Source: Streptococcus suis
GTDB lineage: Bacteria > Bacillota > Bacilli > Lactobacillales > Streptococcaceae
Assembly (NCBI RefSeq): GCF_019794555.1
Contig: NZ_JAIMEP010000013.1
Span: forward strand, 1-52,922
Reading direction: 5' to 3'
DNA: 52,922 bases
Both the position numbers and the translations under genes were made by a program. The notes beneath the pieces are model-generated. The model was not told where the DNA came from, searched no databases, and saw only the letters and a list, made by a program, of their open reading frames with translations. Within the stretch, counting starts at the first letter, position 1; each line of letters starts with the position of its first letter. Below, one piece after another: positions 33,482 through 46,425 of the stretch.

Positions 33482-33560
33482 GATTTAATCATGTATTATA
33501 ACTGATTAAGCTTTGTTTGCTGAACCAAATACGTCAATACGTTCTTCAACAGATTCTTGG
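33482..33560. other. Probable attR: ICE junction at the 3' end of fba
   Basis: The integrase gene ends 98 bases from the fba stop codon. The 3' end of this aldolase gene (fda/fba) is the known target of ICESt1/ICESt3, whose insertion keeps the reading frame whole. The exact core cannot be set from one end, and I found no second copy of the fba end within 1-33 kb, so the other end is presumably left of the window. Confidence 0.6.
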
Positions 33561-34387
33561 ATAGCTTTCACGCCGTCTGCCAAGAATTTACGTGGGTCAA
33601 AGAGTTTTTTCTTATCGTATTCTGCTTCGTTTGCTTCATAAGCTGCTGCAAATTTACGAGTTGCATTTGCGAATGCGATTTGGCACTCAGTATTTACGTT
33701 AACTTTAGCAACACCCAATTTGATTGCTTCTTGGATTTGCGCATCTGGAATACCTGAACCACCGTGCAATACGATTGGGAAACCTGGTACAGCTTCAGTC
33801 AATTTACGCAAGTGATCTAGGTCAAGACCTTCCCAGTTTGCTGGGTATGGACCGTGAATGTTACCGATACCTGCTGCCAAGAAGTCAATACCAGTTGCAA
33901 CCATTGCTACTGCGTCTTCAATTGGAGCCAATTCACCAGCACCTACGATACCATCTTCTTCACCACCAATTGTACCAACTTCAGCTTCAACTGAGATACC
34001 TTTAGCGTGTGCCAATTCTACAACTTCTTTTGCTTTTGCAAGGTTTTCTTCTACTGGAAGGTGCGAACCATCAAACATGATAGAAGTGTAACCAACTTCG
34101 ATACATTCAAGTGCATCTTCATAGTGACCGTGATCAAGGTGAATAGCGACTGGAACTGTAATGTTCATTGATTCAATCAAGTTTGCAATCAAGTTACGAG
34201 CTACTTTGTAACCACCCATGTACTTAGCTGCACCCATAGAAGTTTGGATAAGAACTGGAGCTTGTTTTGCTTCTGCTGCACGCAAGATAGCTTGAGTCCA
34301 CTCAAGGTTGTTTGTGTTAAATCCACCAACTGCATAACCGTTGTCACGAGCTGCTTGGACAAATTTTTCTGCTGAAACTAATGGCAT
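33506..34387 (-). CDS. fba: Class II fructose-1,6-bisphosphate aldolase
   Basis: 293 residues, full length. It splits fructose-1,6-bisphosphate into the two triose phosphates in glycolysis. Zinc-ligand and substrate segments are present: HLDHGHYEDA (about residue 83), EAEVGTIGGEEDG, GNIHGPY and HGGSGIP. Highly biased codons suit an abundant enzyme. AGGAGG precedes the ATG. The C-terminus ...FGSANKA is intact despite ICE insertion beside it. An extended -10 (TGGTAGAAT) lies about 50 bases upstream. Confidence 0.97.
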   Translation of the reverse strand: MPLVSAEKFVQAARDNGYAVGGFNTNNLEWTQAILRAAEAKQAPVLIQTSMGAAKYMGGYKVARNLIANLIESMNITVPVAIHLDHGHYEDALECIEVGYTSIMFDGSHLPVEENLAKAKEVVELAHAKGISVEAEVGTIGGEEDGIVGAGELAPIEDAVAMVATGIDFLAAGIGNIHGPYPANWEGLDLDHLRKLTEAVPGFPIVLHGGSGIPDAQIQEAIKLGVAKVNVNTECQIAFANATRKFAAAYEANEAEYDKKKLFDPRKFLADGVKAIQESVEERIDVFGSANKA

Positions 34388-34813
34388 TTCGAAAGCCTCC
34401 TAATATTTTTTGAGGTTGTACCTCATACTCCTCTATTCTACCATTTTTATTTTGAAAATGCTAGCTGAAACCGTTTGTTTTGAGAAAACTTTCACATATC
34501 TTTTCATGAAAATGTAATCTGGTAGTATAACTTTCATGCGATCAACCATGTAATCTACAAGAGACTTGCCAATAGTTAAAGAAAAAATACCTCTGAGAAA
34601 CTGGAGTCACTCCTTATTTCCAACTTTCTTGGCGAGAGTTCCTTAGGAACTCCTAACTACATATCGTTTTCTTACAGGAAACGACGAGCGTGAAAGGAAT
34701 AAGATTTTTATAAGATTACAAAGAAGAGCGACTTCCGTCGCTCCTCATCTCCTACTTCAGTGGGGAGTTTGACGGGCTTGAACAGCTTTAAAGCTGTTCA
34801 AGTTCGCGGCAAA
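34388..34813. other. 426-bp gap between fba and sufB
   Basis: No gene. It holds the fba promoter (extended -10 TAGAAT at 34435-34440 on the minus strand) and a small GAGG/CCTC hairpin in its leader. Further up are a GAGCGAC-TTCC-GTCGCTC terminator hairpin (34726-34743) and a very long inverted repeat at the end of sufB. Confidence 0.6.
34726..34743 (-). terminator. Terminator of the suf operon
   Basis: Perfect 7-bp GAGCGAC/GTCGCTC stem with a TTCC loop, followed on the minus strand by TTCTTTG. Located 70 bases past the sufB stop codon. Confidence 0.65.
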
Positions 34814-34829
34814 CTATCCCACTGAACCC
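34755..34829. repeat. Long inverted repeat at the sufB stop codon
   Basis: The core is a perfect 26-bp palindrome (34777-34802; arms CTTGAACAGCTTT and its complement). Outer arms TTCAGTGGG...AGTTTG and CAAACT...CCCACTGAA extend it to about 73 bases with few mismatches. The right arm includes the last sufB codons. It forms a very stable RNA hairpin and could be an RNA 3'-end stabiliser or a small mobile repeat. Confidence 0.65.
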
Positions 34830-36229
34830 TCCATTTCATAGGCAATCAGTCTGTTGAGTTCGACTGCGTATTCCATTGGGAGTTCTTTTGTGAATGGTTC
34901 GACAAAGCCCATGACAATCATCTCTGTAGCTTCAGATTCGGATAGTCCTCGGCTCATGAGGTAGTAAAGCTGTTCTTCTGAGATTTTTGATACTTTGGCT
35001 TCGTGTTCGAGGGCCACCTGCGAGTTGTGAATTTCATTGAATGGGATTGTATCTGATTTAGAAATTCCATCCATAATAATAGTATCACATTCGATGTGGC
35101 TAATCGACTTGGCTGAATTTTTAGCAAAAGTTACCTGACCACGATAATTCACTTCTCCACCGCCACGGGCAATAGATTTAGATACGATTGAAGATGAAGT
35201 CCGTGGTGCGTTGTGAATCATCTTGGCACCGGTATCCTGTACCTGACCCTTGTTGGCAAAGGCAATGGACAACATAGTACCACGCGCACCTTCGCCTTCC
35301 AAGTAAACCGCAGGGTATTTCATGGTCGTCTTAGCACCAAGGTTTCCGTCAATCCACTCAACTGTGGCATTTTTTTCGGCACGGGCACGCTTGGTTACCA
35401 AATTATAGACGTTGTCAGACCAGTTTTGAATGGTCGTGTACCGCATATAGGCACCTTCATGGGCAATGATTTCCACAATGGCAGCATGGAGGCTGGCAGT
35501 TGAGTAAGTCGGAGCTGTACAGCCCTCTACGTAGTGAACACTTGCACCTTCATCTACGATGATGAGGGTACGTTCAAACTGACCTGTCCCCTCATTGTTG
35601 ATTCGGAAATAGGTTTGGAGTGGAATATCCAACTTAACCCCTTTCGGTACGTAGATGAAGGTCCCGCCTGACCAAACCGCTGAGTTGAGGGCGGCTAGTT
35701 TATTATCTGACGGCGGAACAAGTTTTCCAAAGTATTTTTTGAAGAGTTCAGGGTGTTCCTTAAGCGCTGTATCTGTATCTGTAAAGATAATGCCGTGCTT
35801 GTCGTACTCTTCCTTCATGTTGTGGTAGACCACTTCTGATTCGTACTGGGCAGAAGCACCTGCCAGGTAGGCACGCTCAGCTTCTGGAATACCAATACGT
35901 TCAAAGGTTTCTTTGATTTTGTCTGGTACATCATCCCAGCTACGTGCCGGTTTATCCGATGGTTTTTGATAGTAAACAATATCATCAAAATCCAGCTCAG
36001 ACAAGTCGGCTCCCCAAGTTTGCATAGGCATTTTCTTAAAGGTTTCGTAGGATTTCAAACGGAATTCCAACATCCATTCAGGCTCACCTTTGATACGGGA
36101 CATTTCACGAATGACTTCTTCGTTCAAACCCTTACCAGTCGAAGCCACCAGTTCCACATTTTCATCATGGAATCCAAATTTGTATTCCCCAAGATCAATC
36201 GGGGTTGGTTCAATTCTTTCTTCTGACAT
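34814..36229 (-). CDS. sufB: Fe-S cluster scaffold protein SufB
   Basis: 471 residues from ATG at 36229 ([13 protein letters not shown]); an upstream in-frame ATG would add 23 unlikely residues. SufB is the core of the SufBC2D scaffold on which Fe-S clusters are built. Family segments seen: [84 protein letters not shown]. Last gene of the leftward suf operon, but separated from sufU by 400 bases, unlike the tight spacing of the others. Confidence 0.96.
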   Translation of the reverse strand: MSEERIEPTPIDLGEYKFGFHDENVELVASTGKGLNEEVIREMSRIKGEPEWMLEFRLKSYETFKKMPMQTWGADLSELDFDDIVYYQKPSDKPARSWDDVPDKIKETFERIGIPEAERAYLAGASAQYESEVVYHNMKEEYDKHGIIFTDTDTALKEHPELFKKYFGKLVPPSDNKLAALNSAVWSGGTFIYVPKGVKLDIPLQTYFRINNEGTGQFERTLIIVDEGASVHYVEGCTAPTYSTASLHAAIVEIIAHEGAYMRYTTIQNWSDNVYNLVTKRARAEKNATVEWIDGNLGAKTTMKYPAVYLEGEGARGTMLSIAFANKGQVQDTGAKMIHNAPRTSSSIVSKSIARGGGEVNYRGQVTFAKNSAKSISHIECDTIIMDGISKSDTIPFNEIHNSQVALEHEAKVSKISEEQLYYLMSRGLSESEATEMIVMGFVEPFTKELPMEYAVELNRLIAYEMEGSVG

Positions 36230-36629
36230 AATATAAGATACTAAGCCCATTAAGAAAGCAAATGAAAAATTGAGAATCGATTTCGTGTGCAAACACACGA
36301 GGAGATTTATCTCTTTTCAAAAGCTTTTAGGGCGAGTTCAATTTCAATTCCAATCAGAAACTGAACAATCCTTTCTGTATGATTTTCATTTTGTTTATTT
36401 ATTGGTTTTCAATCAGCACTCTCACTGCGTTCCAGTGCTTTCTTCAAGACACTAAACCTGGTTGGGACTTGCTATTTGAATCCATGTTTCGCAAAGCGAA
36501 TGTTAAGGTCTATCAATGACACGAACTACGTTCGCTTCATTTCCAACCTCCAAAGGTTCCCCAAACCTTCGGAGCTAATTCGCTGATTTTGGTATTATCG
36601 ACCAAAATCGCTCATGTCGCAGTTGCCCT
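36230..36629. other. 400-bp gap between sufU and sufB with a sufU relic
   Basis: No intact gene. At 36412-36449 a near copy of the sufU 3' end (36633-36670) occurs; read leftward it codes LKKALERSESAD and stop, against LKKALKRSESAE in SufU. Other features are a CGTGTG/CACACG hairpin at 36286-36301 in the sufB leader and several short repeats (TTCGCAAAGCGAA, AACCTTCGG) between the copies. Confidence 0.6.
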
Positions 36630-39550
<2,921 letters not shown>

Positions 39551-39566
39551 ATATCCCTCCAAAGAC

Positions 39567-40340
39567 TTAAATGTCATCTTCTTTGTAGTCAATGCCAAGT
39601 TCGGCAGCTACTTGTACGTAACCTTCTTTTTCCAAACGTTGTGCCAATTCTGGTCCGCCTGAAAGAACAACACGTCCTTCCATCATGACATGAACAACAT
39701 CAGGTGTAATGTAGTTCAACAAACGTTGGTAGTGGGTAATAATCATTGCACCAAAGCCTTCGCCACGCATGGCATTGATTCCTTTTGAAACCACTTTAAG
39801 CGCATCAATATCCAAGCCTGAATCAATCTCATCAAGAAGTGCAAAAGTCGGTTCCAACATAAGCAATTGCAAAATTTCGTTACGTTTCTTTTCACCACCT
39901 GAGAAACCTTCATTGAGGTAACGCTCTGCCATTTCTTCTTTCATGTTTAGAAGTTCCATTTTTTCATCCAGCTTAGTGATGAAATCACGAACTGAAATCT
40001 TGTCCTCATCTTCCTTACCAGCATTCATAGCTGCACGGAGGAACTCTGCATTAGTGATACCTGGAATTTCTGATGGGTATTGCATAGCCAAGAAGAGTCC
40101 CATACGGGCACGTTCATCAACTTCTAATTCCAAAATGTTTACACCATCAAAAAGAATCTCACCTTGGGTAACTTCATAGCTTGGATTGCCCATAATCGCT
40201 GCTGAAAGGGTGGATTTTCCTGTTCCGTTAGGTCCCATGATAGCTGCAATTTCACCTGTTTTCAGGGTCAAATTCACACCCTTTAGGATTTCTTTTCCTT
40301 CAATTTCCACATGAAGGTCTTTGATTTCTAATACTGACAT
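39567..40340 (-). CDS. sufC: Fe-S assembly ATPase SufC
   Basis: 257 residues from ATG at 40340 (AAGGAG upstream; the ORF is open 13 codons further). ABC-type ATPase: Walker A GPNGTGKST (residues 36-44), signature FSGGEKKR, Walker B FALLDEIDSGLD. Two SufC subunits drive conformational change in the SufB-SufD scaffold. First gene of the suf operon. Confidence 0.96.
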   Translation of the reverse strand: MSVLEIKDLHVEIEGKEILKGVNLTLKTGEIAAIMGPNGTGKSTLSAAIMGNPSYEVTQGEILFDGVNILELEVDERARMGLFLAMQYPSEIPGITNAEFLRAAMNAGKEDEDKISVRDFITKLDEKMELLNMKEEMAERYLNEGFSGGEKKRNEILQLLMLEPTFALLDEIDSGLDIDALKVVSKGINAMRGEGFGAMIITHYQRLLNYITPDVVHVMMEGRVVLSGGPELAQRLEKEGYVQVAAELGIDYKEDDI

Positions 40341-40475
40341 ACTACACTCCTTATATTGTTCATCCTCGTTAAAAACCATACGTATCTTTACATTGTGTTT
40401 TTATCGGGCATGGATTTATTTTTATAGTCTTTTCTGACAATTTTAATAAATCATATCTTGTATATTATACCAAAA

Positions 40476-40495
40476 AAAGAGCCAAAGGGCTCTTT
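40476..40495 (-). terminator. Terminator of the rgpG-mecA transcription unit
   Basis: Perfect AAAGAGCC-AAAG-GGCTCTTT hairpin preceded on the plus strand by a run of A, that is, followed by a T-run on the minus strand. Lies 16 bases past the stop codon of the transferase gene at 40512. Confidence 0.85.
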
Positions 40496-40511
40496 CTTTG
40501 TCTTCAGAAGA

Positions 40512-41696
40512 TTAATTATTTTTCTTAGTATCCTGCGAATCTGAACGTTTTATTTTTCTCTTTGCAATCATTTCTTGTCGATATGAACTGTTTCCAATAA
40601 AACGCAATATATTTAGGACAGGTGTCCTATTTTCACCAAAAATTCCAATCAATTCACACAAGATTTCCACGCCCAAGGCAAGTGCAACCACCAACAAGAC
40701 TCCACCTGCTCGACTGGAAATATTCAAAAGTAAGGACGTTAAGGAAAAAATAAATGAAATCGCATAAATGACTAACACAGTTCCACGATGCGTCAGCCCT
40801 AGCGAGAGCAATCGGTGATGCAAATGCATCCGGTCAGCTTCATAAATCTTTTTCCCGGATAATTTTCGACGAATGATGGCCACGACTGTGTCAGTTATTG
40901 GAACACCCAGTATAATAATCGGCGTTACAACCGCTACCGCTGTAGAGTTTTTCAATCCCTGCAGGGAGAAGACGCCAATCATAAACCCAATAAATAGAGC
41001 TCCAGCATCACCCAAATAAATAATAGCCGGATGGTAATTATAGGGAAGAAAACCCGCTATCGCTGCAACCAAAACAAAAATAGTTAAACTCAAGAAAATA
41101 TTACTATCGTACAAAAAGAAATAAGATACGATTCCCATTGTCATAAGAGATATAATGGATACCCCTGCAACCAAGCCGTCTAAACCGTCAATCAAATTAA
41201 CTGCATTTGTAATCGCCACAATCCACAGAACAGTTAAAAAGAAAGCCAACCAAGTTGGAAATTCTATCAGCGGACCTCCAAAAGGAACTTTAAAACTATC
41301 GAAATGAAAGTCCGTAAAAAACCAAATGATGCCTGCTGCAATAATAATTCCTAAAAGTTTGGGAAACGGATCTAGTTCTTTTATATCATCAATAAGACCC
41401 GTTAACACTACTATCGCTCCAGCTATTACTACTGGTAAAATATAGTCTACGTAAGTTGAAGATAGATGAATCCGTGCGACTATCAACGGTAAAAAAATCA
41501 AACTAGCCACAGCAAAAGCAATAAATATCGCTAGCCCCCCACCTGATGGCATTGGTACTTTGTTAATCCGTCTCGCATTAGGATTGTCAACTGCACCAAC
41601 TCGAAAAGCCAACGAACGAACCAAGGGAGTCAAAATAACAGCTAGAACAACAGTTGATATCAAGACCATGACATACTTGAGTGCAAAAGGAATCAT
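40512..41696 (-). CDS. rgpG: Polyprenyl-phosphate GlcNAc-1-phosphate transferase (RgpG/TagO/WecA family)
   Basis: 394 residues with about ten membrane helices. MraY/WecA-family motifs: DDIKELDPFPKLLG, NAVNLIDGLDGLVAGVS, GDAGALFIGF and a histidine-rich loop RMHLHHRLLSLG. It transfers GlcNAc-phosphate to undecaprenyl phosphate, the first step of rhamnose cell-wall polysaccharide or teichoic-acid synthesis. It starts at ATG overlapping the mecA stop (ATGA). Gene order mecA-rgpG-suf is usual in streptococci. The symbol follows streptococcal usage and could instead be tagO. Confidence 0.88.
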   Translation of the reverse strand: MIPFALKYVMVLISTVVLAVILTPLVRSLAFRVGAVDNPNARRINKVPMPSGGGLAIFIAFAVASLIFLPLIVARIHLSSTYVDYILPVVIAGAIVVLTGLIDDIKELDPFPKLLGIIIAAGIIWFFTDFHFDSFKVPFGGPLIEFPTWLAFFLTVLWIVAITNAVNLIDGLDGLVAGVSIISLMTMGIVSYFFLYDSNIFLSLTIFVLVAAIAGFLPYNYHPAIIYLGDAGALFIGFMIGVFSLQGLKNSTAVAVVTPIIILGVPITDTVVAIIRRKLSGKKIYEADRMHLHHRLLSLGLTHRGTVLVIYAISFIFSLTSLLLNISSRAGGVLLVVALALGVEILCELIGIFGENRTPVLNILRFIGNSSYRQEMIAKRKIKRSDSQDTKKNN

Positions 41697-42412
41697 ACCA
41701 TCTGCACCTTCCTAAGCTCATCAATTGCTCCAACACCTAACAGCAACAGTCCATGTTCTTGTAGGAATGGCCTCATCAATTTTGTATCATTCGTAAATTC
41801 TAGCATCCGAGAAAGGATGTACTCCGGATACTGTTTTGAACGCTCAGCTACATTTAATAGAACTGTCATATAATAACGATTTTCTAATTTGTATAGCTCA
41901 GATTCTTCAACAGGATAATCAACTGTTTGAACAAAATTTACAATATCCAGAACTGTTGAAAACTCTAAGATATAATAAATATATGGTTCTTGATCATCTT
42001 CATTTTCTTCTGCCTGCTCTACATCTTCCAATCTTTGAACAGCCTTCGTATCTTTTGCACTTTTTGCACGTACTGTCTGTTCCAAACTTTTCAACAATTC
42101 ATCTGGAGTCATTCTTGATACATCGCCTAATTCCGATAAATCTGTAAATTCATCAAAATTTAAACTTTGATCCATTTCAGATTTTGTGACAAAAATATCC
42201 ACTTTATCCGGTTTTGGAGTTACTCTAAAACTAAGCATCCCACTTTCACGGAAAGTCATTGGCAAGTCCAACTCATCTAAAACGGTATAAAAAAATTTCT
42301 CCGTTTTTTCTTGGGGAATAAGGAAATCCGCAATTTCCATCCCGCGCTCCTCTAAATCTTCTAATTGGATAGTGATTTTTAAAGTCGAATCACTTATTTG
42401 TTTTACTTTCAT
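41693..42412 (-). CDS. mecA: Adaptor protein MecA
   Basis: 239 residues from ATG at 42412 (MKVKQISDSTLKITI; GAGG upstream; an ATG five codons earlier is possible). The N-terminal domain binds targets; after a long acidic linker the C-terminal domain (YILEFSTVLDIVNFVQTV ... LENRYYMTVLLN) binds ClpC. It delivers substrates such as the competence factor ComX to ClpCP proteolysis in streptococci. Confidence 0.93.
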   Translation of the reverse strand: MKVKQISDSTLKITIQLEDLEERGMEIADFLIPQEKTEKFFYTVLDELDLPMTFRESGMLSFRVTPKPDKVDIFVTKSEMDQSLNFDEFTDLSELGDVSRMTPDELLKSLEQTVRAKSAKDTKAVQRLEDVEQAEENEDDQEPYIYYILEFSTVLDIVNFVQTVDYPVEESELYKLENRYYMTVLLNVAERSKQYPEYILSRMLEFTNDTKLMRPFLQEHGLLLLGVGAIDELRKVQMV

Positions 42413-42562
42413 AACTACCTCATTCATCTAGTACGGTATTTCTAGCCTAGATATTATTAATTCTCATACAAATCTCTTCCCATTATACTAAAATGCCTCT
42501 CGAAAAACAAAAAAAAAGCAAGTTTCTAAACTTTCTGCCTCAACTATAGAAAAACGGCACAA

Positions 42563-42592
42563 GAAAAGCCTAGAACTACAATCTAGACTTTT
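42563..42592. terminator. Terminator of uppP
   Basis: AAAAG-c-CTAGA / TCTAG-a-CTTTT stem with a short loop, 25 bases past the uppP stop codon, A-rich on its left side as expected for a leftward gene. Confidence 0.7.
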
Positions 42593-42616
42593 TTCCGATT
42601 TAACAACTAAATTATC

Positions 42617-43453
42617 TCATAAAATAAATGTGAAAAATGAATAAATCAGTAAGATAGCACCCAAAACAATCCGGTAGTAACCAAAGACTGTAAAATCATG
42701 TTTTTTCACGAAATCTGTCAACATTCGAATGACAACTACTGAAACTATGTAAGCAGTCACACTTGCTACCAATAATATCACAACTTGTTCAAGTGACAAA
42801 CTATTACCATCTAAAAAGTATTTTACAGCTTTTAATCCACTGTAGCCAAACATCGTTGGAATTCCCAAAAAGAAAGTAAAGTCCGCGGCAACAGAACGAC
42901 TTGTCCCAAGAATAATTGCGCCCAGAATAGTTGCACCAGACCTACTTGTACCCGGTACAATACTTAAGACTTGAAAACATCCAATCAGTAAAGCTGTTTT
43001 ATAGGACATTTTTGCCAAATCCGTCACTTGTGGTTCAACATCTTTGTTACGTTTCTCAATCCAAACAAAGGCAATACCATAAACAATCAGAGCAATCGCA
43101 ATCGGCACCATAAAATTGAAATGCGCTTCAAACCAATTATCTAAGGGAACTGCAATGATAATGGACGGAATACAAGCAAGTACTACCTTTGCCCACAATT
43201 GCCAAGTTAAACGAATTTCTTTCTGCGTTTTTCCAGGTTGAAATGGATTAAGTCTTTGGAAGTAAATTGTAATAACCGCTAGTATTGCTCCCAATTGGAT
43301 CACAATATTAAACATCTCAATAAAACCAGCACTTTGTTTTAATTGAATAAATTCTTGCACTAATATCAAATGGCCGGTAGATGAAACTGGCAGCCACTCA
43401 GTTATCCCCTCAATAATACCCAAAAAGATGGCTTTCAAAATCTCTATTATCAT
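42617..43453 (-). CDS. uppP: Undecaprenyl-diphosphate phosphatase
   Basis: 278 residues, about eight membrane helices, BacA/UppP family. Motifs [15 protein letters not shown] (residues about 15-29) and [10 protein letters not shown] carry the catalytic residues. It recycles the lipid carrier for peptidoglycan and rgpG-type polysaccharides, and confers some bacitracin tolerance. It reads leftward alone, with a terminator behind it. Confidence 0.95.
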   Translation of the reverse strand: MIIEILKAIFLGIIEGITEWLPVSSTGHLILVQEFIQLKQSAGFIEMFNIVIQLGAILAVITIYFQRLNPFQPGKTQKEIRLTWQLWAKVVLACIPSIIIAVPLDNWFEAHFNFMVPIAIALIVYGIAFVWIEKRNKDVEPQVTDLAKMSYKTALLIGCFQVLSIVPGTSRSGATILGAIILGTSRSVAADFTFFLGIPTMFGYSGLKAVKYFLDGNSLSLEQVVILLVASVTAYIVSVVVIRMLTDFVKKHDFTVFGYYRIVLGAILLIYSFFTFIL

Positions 43454-43661
43454 GATAACTCCTTAAGATAAATTCTACTTATTATACCACAAAAATAAAT
43501 ATCCCCAATTAAAAATTATCATGCACTCAGTAAAAATTTTGTAAAAAACTATCTCTCAGAGCCAGCTGATTCATTATCAGATAAGTATTCAAATTTGCTA
43601 TTTTCAAACATTTTCATATGGAATTTCCATACAATTTAAGTTAATAAATAAAACAAGCATA

Positions 43662-43690
43662 TTGAAATTTTTCAGAATTTTTTATACAAT
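43662..43690 (+). promoter_or_regulatory. Promoter of the amino-acid transporter with a CodY-like box
   Basis: TTGAAA (43662-43667), 17-base spacer, TACAAT (43685-43690); a second TATAAT lies at 43693-43698. Bases 43667-43681 (ATTTTTCAGAATTTT) match the CodY consensus AATTTTCWGAAAATT at 12 of 15 positions and fill the spacer, so CodY could repress transport when amino acids are plentiful. Confidence 0.5.
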
Positions 43691-43719
43691 AGTATAATAC
43701 ATTTTACTAAGGAGATTTT

Positions 43720-45282
43720 ATGAAACATAAAATTAGTATACTCCTGCTAAGCTTATTAGCTGTTTTTTCAATAACAACTGGAGTAAAAGCAGATGAATAC
43801 CTTCGTGTCGGAATGGAAGCTGCCTATGCTCCTTTTAACTGGACACAGGAAGATGATAGCAACGGTGCAGTTCCAATCGAAGGAACCAACCAATTTGCCA
43901 ACGGATACGATGTCCAAGTAGCGAAAAAGATTGCTGAATCGATGAATAAAGAATTGCTTGTTGTCAAAACCAAATGGGAAGGTTTGGTTCCTGCCTTAAC
44001 ATCTGGAAAAATTGACATGATTATCGCTGGTATGAGTCCAACTGAAGAGCGGAAAAAAGAAATTGCCTTCTCAGATAGCTATTATACTTCTATACCAACC
44101 CTTGTTGTCCGTTCAGATAGTCAATATGCAGATGCAACTAACTTATCAGATTTTGCTGGTGCCAAAATCACAGCTCAACAGGGTGTCTATCTTTATGATT
44201 TGATTGATCAAATTGAAGGGGCTGATAAACAAACTGCGATGGGCGATTTCTCCCAAATTCGCCAAGCACTTGAAGCTGGTGTGATTGATGCCTATGTTTC
44301 TGAGCGACCAGAAGGACGTACCGCTGAGGCTGCCAACAAAGCTTTCAAAATGGTTGAATTGACAGATGGCTTTGAAACAAATGCCGAAGACGTTACGATT
44401 GCAGTTGGTATGAGAAAAGATGATACTCGTATCACACAAGTAAACGAAGTGTTAGCAGCTTTTTCTGAAGCAGATCAAATCGCACTAATGGATAACATGA
44501 TTGAAAACCAACCTGTTGAAGAAGCTTCAGCTGAAAATCCAAGTTTCTTTTCTCAAGTTTGGAAAATTATTGTTAACAATTGGCAACAGTTATTACGCGG
44601 AACAGGAATGACCCTACTAATCTCAATACTTGGTACAATTATAGGTACAATTATTGGTCTTCTCATCGGTGTATTCCGTACCGCACCAAAAGCAGCTAAC
44701 AAAGTTTTAGCAATCGGACAGAAACTCTTAGGTTGGATTATCAATGTATATATTGAAGTGTTCCGTGGCACCCCAATGATTGTACAATCGATGGTTATCT
44801 ACTATGGTACTGCCCAGGCTTTTGGTCTCAACCTTGACCGTACCTTAGCGGCTATCTTTATCGTTTCTATCAATACCGGTGCTTACATGAGTGAAATTGT
44901 ACGTGGTGGTATCTTTGCTGTTGATAAGGGGCAATTTGAGGCAGCAACAGCTCTTGGATTTACCCACAATCAAACCATGCGTAAAATCGTACTCCCTCAA
45001 GTTGTTCGTAACATTTTACCGGCTACTGGTAATGAGTTCGTTATCAATATCAAAGATACTTCTGTTTTAAATGTAATCTCTGTGGTAGAACTATACTTCT
45101 CTGGAAATACGGTTGCAACCCAAACCTATCAATATTTCCAAACATTTACTGTTATTGCTATTATCTACTTTATTCTAACCTTTACTGTAACACGTATTCT
45201 ACGTATAGTTGAAAAACGCTTTGACATGGATACGTATACAACAGGCGCAAATCAAATGCAAACGGGGGTCCTCAATGACTAA
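43720..45282 (+). CDS. Amino-acid ABC transporter, fused binding protein and permease (GlnP-like)
   Basis: 520 residues. Signal peptide (residues 1-24), periplasmic-binding-protein type 3 domain (about 27-265, [11 protein letters not shown] ... [15 protein letters not shown]), then a HisM-type permease domain with five helices and the EAA loop [21 protein letters not shown]. Fused proteins of this type import glutamine or glutamate in lactic acid bacteria; the precise substrate is not set by sequence alone. AAGGAG precedes the ATG. Overlaps its ATPase gene by 8 bases. Confidence 0.9.
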   Translation: MKHKISILLLSLLAVFSITTGVKADEYLRVGMEAAYAPFNWTQEDDSNGAVPIEGTNQFANGYDVQVAKKIAESMNKELLVVKTKWEGLVPALTSGKIDMIIAGMSPTEERKKEIAFSDSYYTSIPTLVVRSDSQYADATNLSDFAGAKITAQQGVYLYDLIDQIEGADKQTAMGDFSQIRQALEAGVIDAYVSERPEGRTAEAANKAFKMVELTDGFETNAEDVTIAVGMRKDDTRITQVNEVLAAFSEADQIALMDNMIENQPVEEASAENPSFFSQVWKIIVNNWQQLLRGTGMTLLISILGTIIGTIIGLLIGVFRTAPKAANKVLAIGQKLLGWIINVYIEVFRGTPMIVQSMVIYYGTAQAFGLNLDRTLAAIFIVSINTGAYMSEIVRGGIFAVDKGQFEAATALGFTHNQTMRKIVLPQVVRNILPATGNEFVINIKDTSVLNVISVVELYFSGNTVATQTYQYFQTFTVIAIIYFILTFTVTRILRIVEKRFDMDTYTTGANQMQTGVLND

Positions 45283-46018
45283 TAATACTATCTTGGAAAT
45301 TAAAAATCTTAAAAAGTCATACGGACAAAATCAAGTACTTAAAGATATTTCTATTACAGTTGAAAAGGGCGAAGTTATCTCTATCATCGGCTCTTCTGGT
45401 TCTGGAAAGTCTACTTTCTTACGTTCTATCAATCTCTTAGAAACACCAACTGATGGACAAATCCTTTACCACGGACAAGATGTTTTGGCAAAGGGTTATA
45501 ACCTACCTCATTACCGAGAAAAACTTGGTATGGTGTTTCAATCCTTTAACCTCTTTAACAATTTGAATGTTTTAGAAAATGCGATTGTAGCTCAAACAAC
45601 CGTCCTAAAACGTGAACGGTCAGAAGCTGAGCGCATTGCTAAGGAAAACCTTAACAAGGTAGGGATGACTGAGCAGTACTGGACAGCTAAGCCAAGTCAA
45701 TTGTCTGGCGGTCAAAAACAGCGTGTTGCTATTGCTCGTGCTCTTTCTATTGATCCCGAATTGATTCTATTTGACGAACCAACCTCTGCTCTCGATCCTG
45801 AAATGGTTGGTGAAGTCCTCAAAACGATGAAAGACCTAGCAAAATCTGGTCTAACTATGATTATCGTAACTCATGAAATGGAATTTGCGCGTGACGTTTC
45901 CGATCGTGTCATTTTCATGGATAAAGGAATTATTGCCGAAGAAGGTAGTCCAAAACAAATTTTTGAGAATCCACAAGAAGAGCGTACCAAAGAATTCCTC
46001 AAGCGTTTCTTAGGATAA
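45275..46018 (+). CDS. glnQ: Amino-acid ABC transporter ATP-binding protein (GlnQ-like)
   Basis: 247 residues from ATG at 45275 (the ORF is open 22 codons upstream inside the permease gene). Walker [10 protein letters not shown] (about residue 36), signature LSGGQKQR, Walker [14 protein letters not shown], switch histidine in IIVTHEME. Polar amino-acid subfamily. It powers the preceding fused permease. Confidence 0.93.
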   Translation: MTNNTILEIKNLKKSYGQNQVLKDISITVEKGEVISIIGSSGSGKSTFLRSINLLETPTDGQILYHGQDVLAKGYNLPHYREKLGMVFQSFNLFNNLNVLENAIVAQTTVLKRERSEAERIAKENLNKVGMTEQYWTAKPSQLSGGQKQRVAIARALSIDPELILFDEPTSALDPEMVGEVLKTMKDLAKSGLTMIIVTHEMEFARDVSDRVIFMDKGIIAEEGSPKQIFENPQEERTKEFLKRFLG

Positions 46019-46047
46019 TTGAGATTTTTGAATAGGAACACATTCAC

Positions 46048-46075
46048 GATACCAGGTCACCCTGGTATCTTTTTT
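46048..46075 (+). terminator. Terminator of the transporter operon
   Basis: Perfect 9-bp stem GATACCAGG/CCTGGTATC, TCAC loop, then six T; 30 bases past the ATPase stop codon. Confidence 0.9.
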
Positions 46076-46080
46076 ATGGA

Positions 46081-46113
46081 AAAAAGAGGCCTCCTTATCG
46101 GAACCTCTTTTTT
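46081..46113 (-). terminator. Terminator of the small HTH-like gene
   Basis: AAAAAGAGG and CCTCTTTTTT arms around a 14-base loop, 14 bases beyond the stop codon of the leftward gene at 46127. Confidence 0.7.
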
Positions 46114-46126
46114 AAAACTACATAGA

Positions 46127-46336
46127 TTAGTTTTCAAATTTTTTGTGGTTTTTATCGTAAAAGTCAATCAAACCCAATGCAGTTGCAAATGAGATGTTAT
46201 CAATCTTAGCACGGCCTTGTGCAAGAGCGATGACTGACATTTCACGAGCATTAGTTTCTTTACTAATACGGTAGCCAGTGATTTTCTTTTCACGTACCCA
46301 GTTAACTACTGCAGCAACTTTTTCGTAACTTGTCAT
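46127..46336 (-). CDS. Small helix-turn-helix-like protein
   Basis: 69 residues, AAAGGGG before the ATG. The segment ITGYRISKETNAREMSVIALAQGRAKIDNISFATAL reads as a shortened XRE-like helix-turn-helix, and such short proteins are conserved in streptococci without assigned function. Own terminator; single-gene unit. Confidence 0.65.
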   Translation of the reverse strand: MTSYEKVAAVVNWVREKKITGYRISKETNAREMSVIALAQGRAKIDNISFATALGLIDFYDKNHKKFEN

Positions 46337-46425
46337 GAGAAACCCCTTTCCATTTTATTCGTGCAACTTAGTATAATACAGCCTTGCACATTTTGTCAAG
46401 CAAAACATTCGGTTTTTGCCAAAAA

